NCBI GenBank assembly: GCA_023251095.1
Contig: JAHEZL010000004.1
Span: forward strand, 112,226-164,034
Origin: Flavobacteriales bacterium
Lineage (GTDB): Bacteria > Bacteroidota > Bacteroidia > Flavobacteriales_C > GCA-002722245
Direction of reading: 5' to 3'
Length of the DNA: 51,809 nt
Both the position numbers and the translations under genes were made by a program. This document shows positions 44,395 to 51,809 of this stretch, piece after piece (position 1 is the first letter of the stretch; the number at the start of each line of letters is the position of its first letter). A model generated the notes under the pieces. It was not told where the DNA came from and did no database searches. It saw only the letters and a list, made by a program, of their open reading frames with translations.

Positions 44395-46698
44395 ATGAAA
44401 AAAGTATTGAAGCATATTCACCTGTTATTTTTATGTTTTTATGCCTTAAGCAGCCAGGCTCAGGTAAGTCCCAAAAGAGGACTTGCATATGGCAATAACT
44501 CACAGGCGGATATTAATGTCCTTAAGCCCGGGATCTCCTGGTGGTACAATTGGTCGGATACTCCCGATCCTCTTGTAAAAGATGTTTATGCAAATTTAGG
44601 TGTAGAGTTTGTTCCAATGGCCTGGAATGGAAACATTACGGCCGCCGATTTTATCGCTAAAGTCAAGCCCGGTGCAAAGTATTTATTGGCTTTTAATGAG
44701 CCTAACCTGACTGTTGAAGCTAATATGACCCCGGAACAAGCTGTTGCCGCCTGGCCTAAAATAGAACAGATTGCCGCAGCGAAAAATCTCGAAATCGTTA
44801 GTGCTGCAGCTATTTATGCTGGTGGCGGAGCTGTAGGTGGTTATACCGATCCGGTAAAATGGCACCAACAGTTTTTTAAACTTTGCCCAACATGTAAAGT
44901 AGATTACATCGCTTTTCACACCTACGAAGGGACTGCTGGTGGGGCCATTGCGCTTACCCAGAATTTAACTCAGTTTAATCGCCCGGTATGGATTACCGAA
45001 TTTGCTGATTATAATGCAAGCAGCGATGCAGAAGAAAAGGCCTACCTTCAGGATGTGGTTACTTCTTTCGAAAACAATCCTGATGTCTTCAGGTATGCAT
45101 GGTTTACAGGAAGACGGACTGACGCCCCAAGAATTAATATTTTAGGTACCAGCGGTGTTTTAACAGATTTGGGCAAAACCTATATCGGAGCTTCTTATAC
45201 CAGCAAAAAAATCAACATGCCTGGTAGAATTGTTGCCAATAAACATTATCGTAGAAAAGGTACGGGACTTGAAAATACTACCGATGGTGGTACTGTTCAA
45301 AATGTATGTTATATTGATGCCGGTGACTGGGCGGAATATATGTTGAATGTGAGTACTGCCGGTGCCCATACCTTGAAATTCAGGGTTGCTGCTGCGACTA
45401 CTGCCGGTAAATTTGATATTCAGGTGAATGGTGTTACTGTGAAAACCGATGTTGCATTTGCGGCTACAGGTGGTTGGCAAACATGGGTGGATGTGCCTAT
45501 AACAGGAGTCAATCTTCCTCAAGGTGAGGTATATCTTAAGATCATTTATAAAACGAAAGAGTTTAACTTCAATTATATTGATGTTAGCTATGAATCTGGA
45601 TTAAAAGCTAACCCTGATTTCTCTGCAAGCAAAATTTCAACCTGTGCGGGTAACAGCATTGTGTTTACCGATCTTACAACCTACAAAGTGGGAGGCGAAA
45701 CATATGCCTGGGACTTTGGTTCAGGAGCTAGTCCTGTAACAGCTATTGGTGCCGGACCACATACTGTAAGTTATTCAACCGGTGGAACAAAGTCGCCTCA
45801 ACTTACGGTAACCAATACCAATGGAACTAATTCTATTGTTAAAACAAACTACATTACCATTTCTGCTCTATCAACAGGTTGTTTATTCTCCGACGATTTT
45901 AATGATAACACTGTAAAATGGCTCAGTCAGGGCCCGTTCAGTTATACTGAAGGTGGATCTGCTACTACTGTTTCAAATGCCGGGTATGGCGAATGGGAAA
46001 ACTTTACCTACAAATTAAACAATGGAACACAGGAGTCTCCTCTTAATTTTGCCTGTTCATCAAATTTACCATTGCTTAAGGTTAAAGCCAGAGCTTCGCT
46101 GGCCGGAAAATGTGTGCTTGCTGCTACTCTTGTTGATGCCAATGGAAGAGCGATAGATAACGTTGGTGCTGTTAACTTTGAATTGACAACTGCATACCAG
46201 GTATTCCAGGTGAATTTTGCCGGCAAGTTCAAAAATATTTATAGTCCTACGAACTCAGGCAATGTAGATAGTACTAATGTTGCAGGGATTCAATTTTCAA
46301 TAAACCCCGGTTATGCTTCTGCTTATCCTGTGGTAGGTACTTCCGGCACTAAATACAATGCGATGTATACAGGTACTCTGGATATTGATTGGGTAAGCGT
46401 TGGAAATAATTGTAACCCAATTCTTACAGGTATAGATAATCTTAACGCTGATGCTGTATTGTATGAGTTATATCCGAATCCGTTCAACAACACTGCAGTA
46501 TTTAAAGTAAATGCTGAAAAAAACGAAAAGGTTTCGATTAAAATTATCGACTCTAAAGGCTTAACTGCATATTCGTCTGATAGCTTTTACACGAATAGCG
46601 ATATTGTAATTGGTGAGGAACTTCAAAATGGTATGTATACTGTATTAATGAATTATGGAGATGTGGTAAAAACCTTTAAAGTGGTTAAAATAAAATAG
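44395..46698 (+). CDS. Secreted GH128 beta-1,3-glucanase with CBM6, PKD and novel module, T9SS type A tag
   Basis: A 767-residue protein with a signal peptide ending at SQAQ (about residue 23). The catalytic domain (about 26-250) matches GH128/Asl1-like glucanases: KRGLAYGN, SWWYNWSD, acid/base Glu102 in LLAFNEPN, AFHTYEG, nucleophile Glu202 in VWITEFADY. A CBM6 (about 270-400, GDWAEYMLNVSTAGAHTLKFRVAA...GGWQTWVDV) and a PKD domain (about 402-490, TYAWDFGSGASPV) follow. Residues about 495-680 are an unnamed module also found in the 46778-47659 protein. The end (YELYPNPFNNTAVFKVN...GMYTVLMNYGD) is a type A sorting domain. It should act with GH81 on the surface, cutting the same beta-1,3-linked chains. 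Confidence 0.92.
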   Translation: MKKVLKHIHLLFLCFYALSSQAQVSPKRGLAYGNNSQADINVLKPGISWWYNWSDTPDPLVKDVYANLGVEFVPMAWNGNITAADFIAKVKPGAKYLLAFNEPNLTVEANMTPEQAVAAWPKIEQIAAAKNLEIVSAAAIYAGGGAVGGYTDPVKWHQQFFKLCPTCKVDYIAFHTYEGTAGGAIALTQNLTQFNRPVWITEFADYNASSDAEEKAYLQDVVTSFENNPDVFRYAWFTGRRTDAPRINILGTSGVLTDLGKTYIGASYTSKKINMPGRIVANKHYRRKGTGLENTTDGGTVQNVCYIDAGDWAEYMLNVSTAGAHTLKFRVAAATTAGKFDIQVNGVTVKTDVAFAATGGWQTWVDVPITGVNLPQGEVYLKIIYKTKEFNFNYIDVSYESGLKANPDFSASKISTCAGNSIVFTDLTTYKVGGETYAWDFGSGASPVTAIGAGPHTVSYSTGGTKSPQLTVTNTNGTNSIVKTNYITISALSTGCLFSDDFNDNTVKWLSQGPFSYTEGGSATTVSNAGYGEWENFTYKLNNGTQESPLNFACSSNLPLLKVKARASLAGKCVLAATLVDANGRAIDNVGAVNFELTTAYQVFQVNFAGKFKNIYSPTNSGNVDSTNVAGIQFSINPGYASAYPVVGTSGTKYNAMYTGTLDIDWVSVGNNCNPILTGIDNLNADAVLYELYPNPFNNTAVFKVNAEKNEKVSIKIIDSKGLTAYSSDSFYTNSDIVIGEELQNGMYTVLMNYGDVVKTFKVVKIK

Positions 46699-46720
46699 TT
46701 TATTGGGCTAGCCATTATAA

Positions 46721-46761
46721 AAAAAAAAGAGTCCCGCAGAAAACTGCGGGACTCTTTTTTT
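46721..46761. terminator. Bidirectional terminator between convergent genes
   Basis: GAGTCCCGCAG-AAAA-CTGCGGGACTC (46729-46754) is flanked by A run before and T run after, so it ends transcription from both sides: the GH81-GH128 operon and the minus-strand gene at 46778. Confidence 0.93.
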
Positions 46762-46777
46762 ATTTGTGTTTTTACTT

Positions 46778-47659
46778 TTAATTCAGAAACAATCTTTGTG
46801 TTGTAATTCTTTGATTGTTTTGTGTGCTGATGTAATAAATACCTTTCGCTTTGCCTGATAAATCAATAGAGAAAGTTGATTCGTTGGTTTTGCCGGAATA
46901 AATTTCCTGTCCCAAAACATTGGCAACCGAAATAGAAATCATATCAGAGTTAGAATTGTTTAAGTTTAAAGTAACTAAACCGGTAGAAGGATTTGGATAC
47001 ACGCTTATCTTGCTATTGACTTCCATGGTTTTAGTTCCCAAAGTCAATGCTTTTCCAATTTGAATCTCATCTAATTTAACTGATCCTGTCAGTGAAACTT
47101 TGTAAAGATTAGAGTCGGCCTGATTATAATGGAATCTCCATTTGTTGGTAGCCCATCCCGGGTTTATGCTGATACGGAGTTTTACAATGTTGGTGGAGTC
47201 AACAGCGCCTTGTGGCAGTCCGCCATTTCCCCAGTTGTCGGTAAACTGCCCGGTGAAATCACATTTGAAATTTTTAGCAGCGTCACCATTTTTGATATTG
47301 AAGGTATTGTTTGAACCTTCTGGTAATTTGCTTGCATTATCGGTAATGTGTCCGTTGCCATCTACTAAAACCATGCTGAAGGCAATGGTTTGATCGCTAA
47401 TGGCATTAATAGAAACAATCGGCTTGCCCATTGTTGCAAAGTTGAGAGGAGAGGAAAATACAAAGTCGGTATAAGCCCATTCATCGGTACCTCCGCCTGA
47501 GCTGATAATCCAGTGGCTTCCGTCAGAAGTGCTTGTAAAACCGCCTGAAGGGGTCAGTGTGTTGGTAGAGTTGCAATTTTCGTTTAATACAATGTTTTGA
47601 GCATTAGCGCCCATTCCTAAGCAAATTAAGCTTAATGAGAAAAGTAGATTTTTTTTCAT
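46778..47659 (-). CDS. Small secreted T9SS type A protein with the module shared with the GH128 protein
   Basis: A 293-residue protein with a signal peptide ending at ANAQ (residue 21). Residues about 22-215 form one beta-rich module. It aligns with residues 495-680 of the GH128 protein at SPLNFA, LVDGNG...DN, FTGQF, VDSTNIVKLRISINPGWA, and LTGSVKLDEIQIG. The remaining part is a type A T9SS sorting domain (ISVYPNPSTGLVTLNL...GIYYISTQNNQ). No enzyme motif is visible, so the module probably binds something, perhaps glucan. It is convergent with the glucanase operon and may be an accessory part of the same system. Confidence 0.85.
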   Translation of the reverse strand: MKKNLLFSLSLICLGMGANAQNIVLNENCNSTNTLTPSGGFTSTSDGSHWIISSGGGTDEWAYTDFVFSSPLNFATMGKPIVSINAISDQTIAFSMVLVDGNGHITDNASKLPEGSNNTFNIKNGDAAKNFKCDFTGQFTDNWGNGGLPQGAVDSTNIVKLRISINPGWATNKWRFHYNQADSNLYKVSLTGSVKLDEIQIGKALTLGTKTMEVNSKISVYPNPSTGLVTLNLNNSNSDMISISVANVLGQEIYSGKTNESTFSIDLSGKAKGIYYISTQNNQRITTQRLFLN

Positions 47660-47749
47660 TTTTAAAAGATTAGTTTTTATAGTGATTAGTAATAATTATG
47701 GTGCTTGAATATATCTTACGAAAGAGCGTGCAATTGGTTTTTATTTTTT

Positions 47750-48601
47750 TTATTTGTTTCGTAAAACAGCAAAATCAGTAATTTCTTCCAAAATACCGAT
47801 GTTGTTTTTGGAGAAGTATGATAATTCTGTTTTGGCCTTTCTGGCTAATTCTTTTGCTGCATTTAGAGCGGCTGCAGGATCTTCAAAAAAATGAGTAAAA
47901 GAAGTTTTGTTTTCCATGGATGATTTCCCTGTTTCTTCAATTTTTGAAACCCTGCTTAAAATATCGTCTTTGGCCTGAAATGCTAAACCTAAATAATATC
48001 CATAACGCAGTAGTTTTTCGGTATGCTCATCATTTAAACCAGAAGCAACGCAGCCTCCTAAAATACTCATCTGAATAAGAGAGCTTGTTTTACCTGCGTG
48101 AATGAATTGTAAATCTTGTAATGTTAATTGGTCTTTCGACCAATCTTTTGTATTTAAATCTGCTGCCTGTCCCTGATGCAACTGATCGTTCAATATTTGA
48201 AATTTATAGGGACAATAATTATGGAATGGAGCTGCACCTCTTTCAAATAATCTTGTGGCTGCTAAAATTGCGGTGTTGGTGTCGTATTTAATATGGCAGG
48301 TTGCTTCGCCTCTTCTTGTTTTTCCGTCGTCCTGAATGTCGTCTATAATAAGGGTGTAGGAGTGAATCAGCTCCACCGCTTCAGCAAATATCTGACCTGT
48401 TTTTTTGTCGCCGTTAAAAACATCCACTATCGTCATCACAATAGCCGGACGAATCCTTTTTCCTCCGTCTCCAAGATTGATGATGTAATTCATCGCTTCG
48501 GAAGTTTTTTCTAAAGAATTGTTGTTGGGTAAAAAGGAATGTTTGAACACATTATCAATGTCCTGTTTTGTTTTTATTAATAGTTCTTTAAAGTTTGTCA
48601 T
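47750..48601 (-). CDS. Polyprenyl (farnesyl/geranylgeranyl) diphosphate synthase
   Basis: A 283-residue trans-isoprenyl diphosphate synthase, which joins IPP units to allylic diphosphates. The first Asp-rich motif is IDDIQDDGKTRRG with Asp87, Asp88 and Asp91; the second is QAKDDIL near residue 205. GGKRIRP at 47-53 binds the IPP diphosphate. The IDDIxDxxxxRRG form and LNDQLHQGQAADL resemble eukaryote-type GGPP synthases more than the usual bacterial IspA. Chain length is not deducible. The C-terminus is somewhat short. It is divergent from the isomerase that supplies its substrate, with 176 bases between starts. Confidence 0.92.
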   Translation of the reverse strand: MTNFKELLIKTKQDIDNVFKHSFLPNNNSLEKTSEAMNYIINLGDGGKRIRPAIVMTIVDVFNGDKKTGQIFAEAVELIHSYTLIIDDIQDDGKTRRGEATCHIKYDTNTAILAATRLFERGAAPFHNYCPYKFQILNDQLHQGQAADLNTKDWSKDQLTLQDLQFIHAGKTSSLIQMSILGGCVASGLNDEHTEKLLRYGYYLGLAFQAKDDILSRVSKIEETGKSSMENKTSFTHFFEDPAAALNAAKELARKAKTELSYFSKNNIGILEEITDFAVLRNK

Positions 48602-48777
48602 GGCAACGATTCATGATCAAGCTACAAAGTTATTTTTGCATTGTAAATGAATGAGAAATCAAAATGAGTCGAATGAACAATAGTGGATGGTTTTCGTACA
48701 ATATTTTCCTGCAAAGCTGCATCTGTCGGGTAATTTTATAAAAATTGTTGCTATATAAATTTTAAAAACAGTGCGTG

Positions 48778-49299
48778 ATGTTTGATAAAAATCAAGTGAT
48801 GCTGGTGGATGAGCAAGATGGTGATTTAGGATTGTATCCTAAATTATTGGCTCATCAGGAAGGATTATTGCATCGTGCTTTTTCTGTTTTTATTTTCAAT
48901 TCAAAGCGACAATTATTATTGCAAAAAAGAGCCGATAATAAATACCATTCCGCAAAACTCTGGTCGAATACCTGCTGCAGTCATCCTTTATTAAAACAGG
49001 AAATTGAAAAAGAGGCACAAAAAAGATTGGAAGAAGAAATGGGGTTCACTTGTCCCATCACTTTTTGTTTCAGTTTTATTTATAAGGTGCCCATTGATGA
49101 ACTGATTGAATACGAGTTGGATTATGTATATGCAGGAGTTTATGACGGACTCGTTTTTCCGAATAGGGAAGAGGTTTCCGATTACAGATATGTTTCGTTT
49201 GATGTATTGGATAAAGAGTTAAAGGAAAATCCGGAATTGTACACCACATGGTTTAAGATCTGCTTTTCGCAACTTAAGAATCATTTAGTGGTAAGGTAA
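48778..49299 (+). CDS. idi: Isopentenyl-diphosphate delta-isomerase, type I
   Basis: A 173-residue Nudix-fold enzyme that interconverts IPP and DMAPP. Catalytic Cys is in the motif NTCCSHPL (about residues 65-72) and the catalytic Glu in IEYELDYVY (about 111-119); His residues for the metal lie at HQEGLLHRAF. Length is typical. A GTG directly before could also start the gene, but the ATG at 48778 is preferred. It pairs by divergence with the polyprenyl synthase, so both may feed carotenoid, quinone or bactoprenol synthesis. Confidence 0.95.
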   Translation: MFDKNQVMLVDEQDGDLGLYPKLLAHQEGLLHRAFSVFIFNSKRQLLLQKRADNKYHSAKLWSNTCCSHPLLKQEIEKEAQKRLEEEMGFTCPITFCFSFIYKVPIDELIEYELDYVYAGVYDGLVFPNREEVSDYRYVSFDVLDKELKENPELYTTWFKICFSQLKNHLVVR

Positions 49300-49304
49300 A
49301 AAAG

Positions 49305-49333
49305 GAAAGCACCTCAAAAATTGAAGTGCTTTC
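49305..49333 (+). terminator. Hairpin after idi
   Basis: GAAAGCAC and GTGCTTTC form a stem with a short loop six bases past the stop, followed by TTGTAAA. It is weak in T run but well placed. Confidence 0.6.
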
Positions 49334-49678
49334 TTGTAAAGTGGAGTCCGCCGACGCTTGTTCGAACACCTTGTATCTATCAATTGATATTCTTGTAAAC
49401 TTAAGTAAAGCCCTATTACCATAGGATGTAGAGAATACTTCAATGAACAGTTGTTCTTGTATTCAAAGGTAATGTCATTCGTGTTGGGCTGGGTCAATAA
49501 ACTTCACGAAACTTCAAGCAAATAGAAAAAAACTTTACTTTCCTTCGTTTTTCTACACTTTTGTATTTGAACACATTCATTGCTAATGTTCAAGTAATTT
49601 AAATAAAATGAACATGAAAAGTGTTAAATGCCAAATATTGAACATATATTTGTGTTATGTACAACTTTGTTAAATTAA
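49334..49678. promoter_or_regulatory. Intergenic region upstream of Fic with several GAACA/TGTTC sites
   Basis: No gene is seen over these 345 bases. GAACA-GT-TGTTC at 49445-49456 and TTGAACA-N13-TGTTCAA at 49567-49593 are inverted repeats; ATGAACATGA occurs at 49608 and again at the Fic start (49679). The Fic protein ends in a wHTH-like domain, so these could be autoregulatory operators; this is inference. The tract CGTTTTTCTACACTTTTGT near 49549-49567 resembles the tail of the terminator after Fic. Confidence 0.35.
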
Positions 49679-50806
49679 ATGAACATGACTAAAGTGACTC
49701 AATACGACAGAAACAAACCCTTCAATGAATTACCATTATTACCTCCTTCATCGGAAATAATAGATAAGGATGTTTTGTTGAGATGGGGGCATGCAAGCAG
49801 AGCACTCGCCGAATTAAATAAAAATATTTTGAGGTTACCTAACCCTAGTATGCTAATCAATACGCTATCTCTGCAAGAAGCAAAAAGTTCATCAGAAATA
49901 GAAAACATCTTTACTACAGAAGATGAGTTGTATAAAGCGGTGTCGGATTCGGTAAAGGAAAGTAATATGAAACCTGCTACCAAAGAAGTATTGCGATACA
50001 GGGAAGCTTTATGGACAGGGTATCACACTATTATGAAAAATGAAAAAATAGATCAAAAATCTATTGTCACTATTTATCAGCAGATAAAAAACACCAAAGC
50101 TGGTATTCGTCCACCACAATCGGAAGTAGTGATTAAACGAGGAAATAGTGAATTAAAAGCAGGGGAAGTTATATACACTCCGCCAAGAGGGAAAGGCATT
50201 GTGGAAGAAAAATTAAAAAATCTGCTTCAATATTTGAATGAACAGGATGCCGATAAAACAGATCCGTTAATTAAAATGGCAATTGCCCATTATCAGTTTG
50301 AGGCTATTCACCCTTTTACGGATGGCAATGGAAGAACAGGACGAATATTAAACCTGCTCTATCTCGTAAATCAAGGATTAATAACCCATCCCGTTTTATA
50401 TTTAAGTAAGTATATTATTGAAAATAAAGATGATTATTATTTCAATATGGCAGCTGTTACACAAAGGAAATCATGGAAGAATTGGATTATATACATGCTA
50501 ATGGCAGTAGAGCAAACAGCAAAACACACCAATCAAGTGATAGATAGTATTGTAAGCCAAATGAAATCAACATTGGAATACGGCAAGCAAGAAATAAAGT
50601 GGTACAGCAAAGAACTTAATGAAGTTCTGTTTACTCAGCCATATATCAAACCTAAAGTAATTGGAGAGCTTTTCGGTAGAACAAGCAGAACCACTTTAAC
50701 TAAGTATATGACGGAATTAACTAAAGCAGGAATACTTACTCCAAAAGAAGATGGTAAAGAAGTTTACTATATCAATAATGACTTAATAAGAATTTTAGAA
50801 GGGTGA
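49679..50806 (+). CDS. Fic family protein, class II (self-inhibited AMP transferase type)
   Basis: A 375-residue protein. The complete Fic active-site motif HPFTDGNGRTGR starts at His211, so the protein should be able to transfer AMP (or another nucleotide group) to a target. The N-terminal inhibitory helix SSEIEN (Ser71, Glu75, Asn76) matches the (S/T)xxxE(G/N) motif of class II Fic proteins, in which the Glu blocks ATP placement. The flap YTPPRGKGIVEEKLKNLL is also typical. The last 60 residues (KVIGELFGRTSRTTLTKYMTELTKAGILTPKEDG) form a winged-helix-like domain. It stands alone in its transcript, with a strong terminator after it. Targets are unknown. Neighbouring RhuM and IS traces place it in an accessory region. 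Confidence 0.93.
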   Translation: MNMTKVTQYDRNKPFNELPLLPPSSEIIDKDVLLRWGHASRALAELNKNILRLPNPSMLINTLSLQEAKSSSEIENIFTTEDELYKAVSDSVKESNMKPATKEVLRYREALWTGYHTIMKNEKIDQKSIVTIYQQIKNTKAGIRPPQSEVVIKRGNSELKAGEVIYTPPRGKGIVEEKLKNLLQYLNEQDADKTDPLIKMAIAHYQFEAIHPFTDGNGRTGRILNLLYLVNQGLITHPVLYLSKYIIENKDDYYFNMAAVTQRKSWKNWIIYMLMAVEQTAKHTNQVIDSIVSQMKSTLEYGKQEIKWYSKELNEVLFTQPYIKPKVIGELFGRTSRTTLTKYMTELTKAGILTPKEDGKEVYYINNDLIRILEG

Positions 50807-50820
50807 GTAAAAACATAAAA

Positions 50821-50856
50821 AAAGTGTAGAAAACTTCACTTTTCTACACTTTTCTT
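50821..50856 (+). terminator. Strong hairpin terminator after Fic
   Basis: AAAGTGTAGAAAA (50821-50833) pairs perfectly with TTTTCTACACTTT (50840-50852) over a 6-base loop, followed by TCTTCATTTTTG. Confidence 0.8.
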
Positions 50857-50980
50857 CATTTTTGTGGACTTCACCGACCATTTTTCAAACTCGTTGATTC
50901 AGGAATTGCAAATATTGGCAAGTTTAAAGTCATATTTAACAGAGGGTTAAAATTGTTTTATCATTGCTAATTTTAATATC

Positions 50981-51695
50981 TTATTTTTTCTTTTTTTTTA
51001 ATTTCTCAATGTCTGATTCGAGTTCTTTAATACTTTGTTCCTTTTCCAATTGTCGTTGAGTAATTTTAAACTTTTCATATTCTTCTTCGGATTTTTGTAA
51101 TGCCATTTCGTGACTTATTTTTCCGGCATGGGTAAGCAATTCCCTTCCATTGAGTTGAAGAATAGCGTCTAATCGCTGCGTCCAATCTTTCATATACATA
51201 GGAGTTCTTTGCTGTGCCATAGTTTCGGCAAAGGCAAGATATTGTTCCACTAATAATCCGAGTAGTTTTATTTCATCTGCGTTTAAGTAATTTTTTGCGA
51301 TGCTAACGTCCGATTTTTTAATGGGAGCAGTGTTTTTTTTGTCAAACGATTGCATTCCCAGTAAAGGTAAAGTAGCATCTACCCTTCGATATACCAGTTC
51401 AGCAGCAGTTTGCTCACTGATTGCCCAAAGTAATTTGTTTTGTACCACTTTGAAAAAAGCAATGGTTTTTTCGTCTTTCGGGTCGTAGTCAATGCTGATG
51501 GCATATATGTCTTTAATTTTTTGATAAAAGAAGCGCTCAGATAATCGTATTTCTCGAATGCGTTCCTGCAATTCGTTAAAGTAATTCATGGAACTACCCG
51601 ATTTAAAACGCTCATCATTTAAGGCGAACCCTTTGATGATATATTCTTTCAAGCGTTGGGTTGCCCAAATTCGAAATTGCGTTCCTTGTGTGGAA
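50981..51695 (-). pseudogene. RhuM-family protein, 5'-truncated
   Basis: The frame reads into the family at GTQFRIWATQRLKEYIIKGF, which in full-length RhuM proteins lies about 100 residues in, after a HTH-like N-terminal region that is missing here. What remains is the middle and C-terminal part (SERFFYQKIKDIYAISIDYDP, LLWAISEQTAAELV, ADEIKLLGLLVEQYLAFAE) and a lysine-rich coiled tail (LEKEQSIKELESDIEKLKKKKK). An ATG at 51715 could open the frame, but those first residues (MLCLVG) appear to come from the abutting element end. RhuM genes are often linked to type I restriction loci and Fic genes; their role is unclear. It is probably inactive. Confidence 0.75.
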
Positions 51696-51809
51696 AATCC
51701 TACTAAGCAGAGCAATAGAATCTACACAAAAGTGGGTAATGGAATCCCAAGTAAAGTGAGCAGTAAATCCTGAGCAAAGTGAGCAGTAGTTTTAAGGGAT
51801 AAAAAACGT
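51696..51809. mobile_element. End of a probable IS21-type insertion element (four subterminal repeats), continues past window
   Basis: Four imperfect direct repeats of about 22 bases, of the form AATCC(N)6AAGTGAGCAGT, start at 51696, 51719, 51743 and 51766 (spacing 23, 24, 23). The last two share AAAGTGAGCAGT exactly. Multiple repeats at the ends are typical of IS21-family elements. The array directly abuts the broken RhuM frame. The transposase and far end lie outside the window. Confidence 0.6.

Noticed and set aside
49344-49385. tRNA-like stretch with GTTCGAAC
   Set aside because: The stem bases on either side of the TTCGAAC loop do not pair, and no acceptor or anticodon arm can be drawn.
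49608-49673. Short frame MNMKSVKCQ... before Fic as a possible antitoxin
   Set aside because: Only 21 codons with no recognisable fold; class II Fic proteins carry their inhibitory helix within the same chain.

Overview
The window is a stretch of about 52 kb from a member of the Bacteroidota. The evidence is A+T-rich coding with very little Shine-Dalgarno signal, eight proteins ending in a type A Por/type IX secretion (T9SS) sorting domain, four ending in the type B (gliding motility-associated, CHU_C) domain, and two giant hybrid two-component sensors of the HTCS class, which are typical of this phylum. Genus and class cannot be fixed from the sequence.

Layout. 1-4133 is housekeeping: the end of an operon with a membrane protein and a PAP2 phosphatase, then a ppk1-ppx pair for polyphosphate. 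4238-46698 is a secreted carbohydrate-binding and degrading island. It holds a GH2 enzyme with a divergent HTH-like transmembrane protein (4238-8432); a lectin adhesin plus beta-helix operon, a PATR-repeat protein and HTCS-1 on the minus strand (8614-20656); a small ORF, a GH16 laminarinase and a periplasmic TIM-barrel hydrolase (20852-24209); a structured 516-bp gap; a CBM-like protein and three lectin/Ig/CHU_C adhesins on the minus strand (24726-35995); then HTCS-2, a GH81 and a GH128 enzyme on the plus strand (36325-46698). A small T9SS protein follows (46778-47659). 47750-49299 is an isoprenoid pair: polyprenyl diphosphate synthase and, divergently, IPP isomerase. 49300-51809 is an accessory patch with a class II Fic protein and a RhuM-family gene cut short by what looks like an IS21-type element end.

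How it may work together (inference). GH16, GH81 and GH128 all act on beta-1,3-glucan, so the likely substrate is laminarin, callose, curdlan or fungal cell wall. Endo-enzymes carry CBM6 or discoidin modules and T9SS tags, so they would be on the surface or released. The TIM-barrel enzyme has a signal peptide but no T9SS tag, so it is probably periplasmic. L-type lectin adhesins with 3, 5, 7 and about 19 Ig-like domains would hold the cell on the glucan surface. Two paralogous HTCS sensors flank the glucanase operons. No SusC/SusD pair is present, so this is not a standard polysaccharide utilisation locus.

Most noteworthy: the SusCD-free T9SS glucanase/lectin island with duplicated sensor-lectin modules; shared GTAC-type and ATCGTTCAGAAA motifs upstream of several of its genes; a candidate transmembrane one-component regulator at 7176-8432; nested palindromic elements at 8459-8591 and 24305-24633; and an uncharacterised domain shared by the GH128 protein and a neighbouring stand-alone protein. 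No tRNA, rRNA or CRISPR array was seen.
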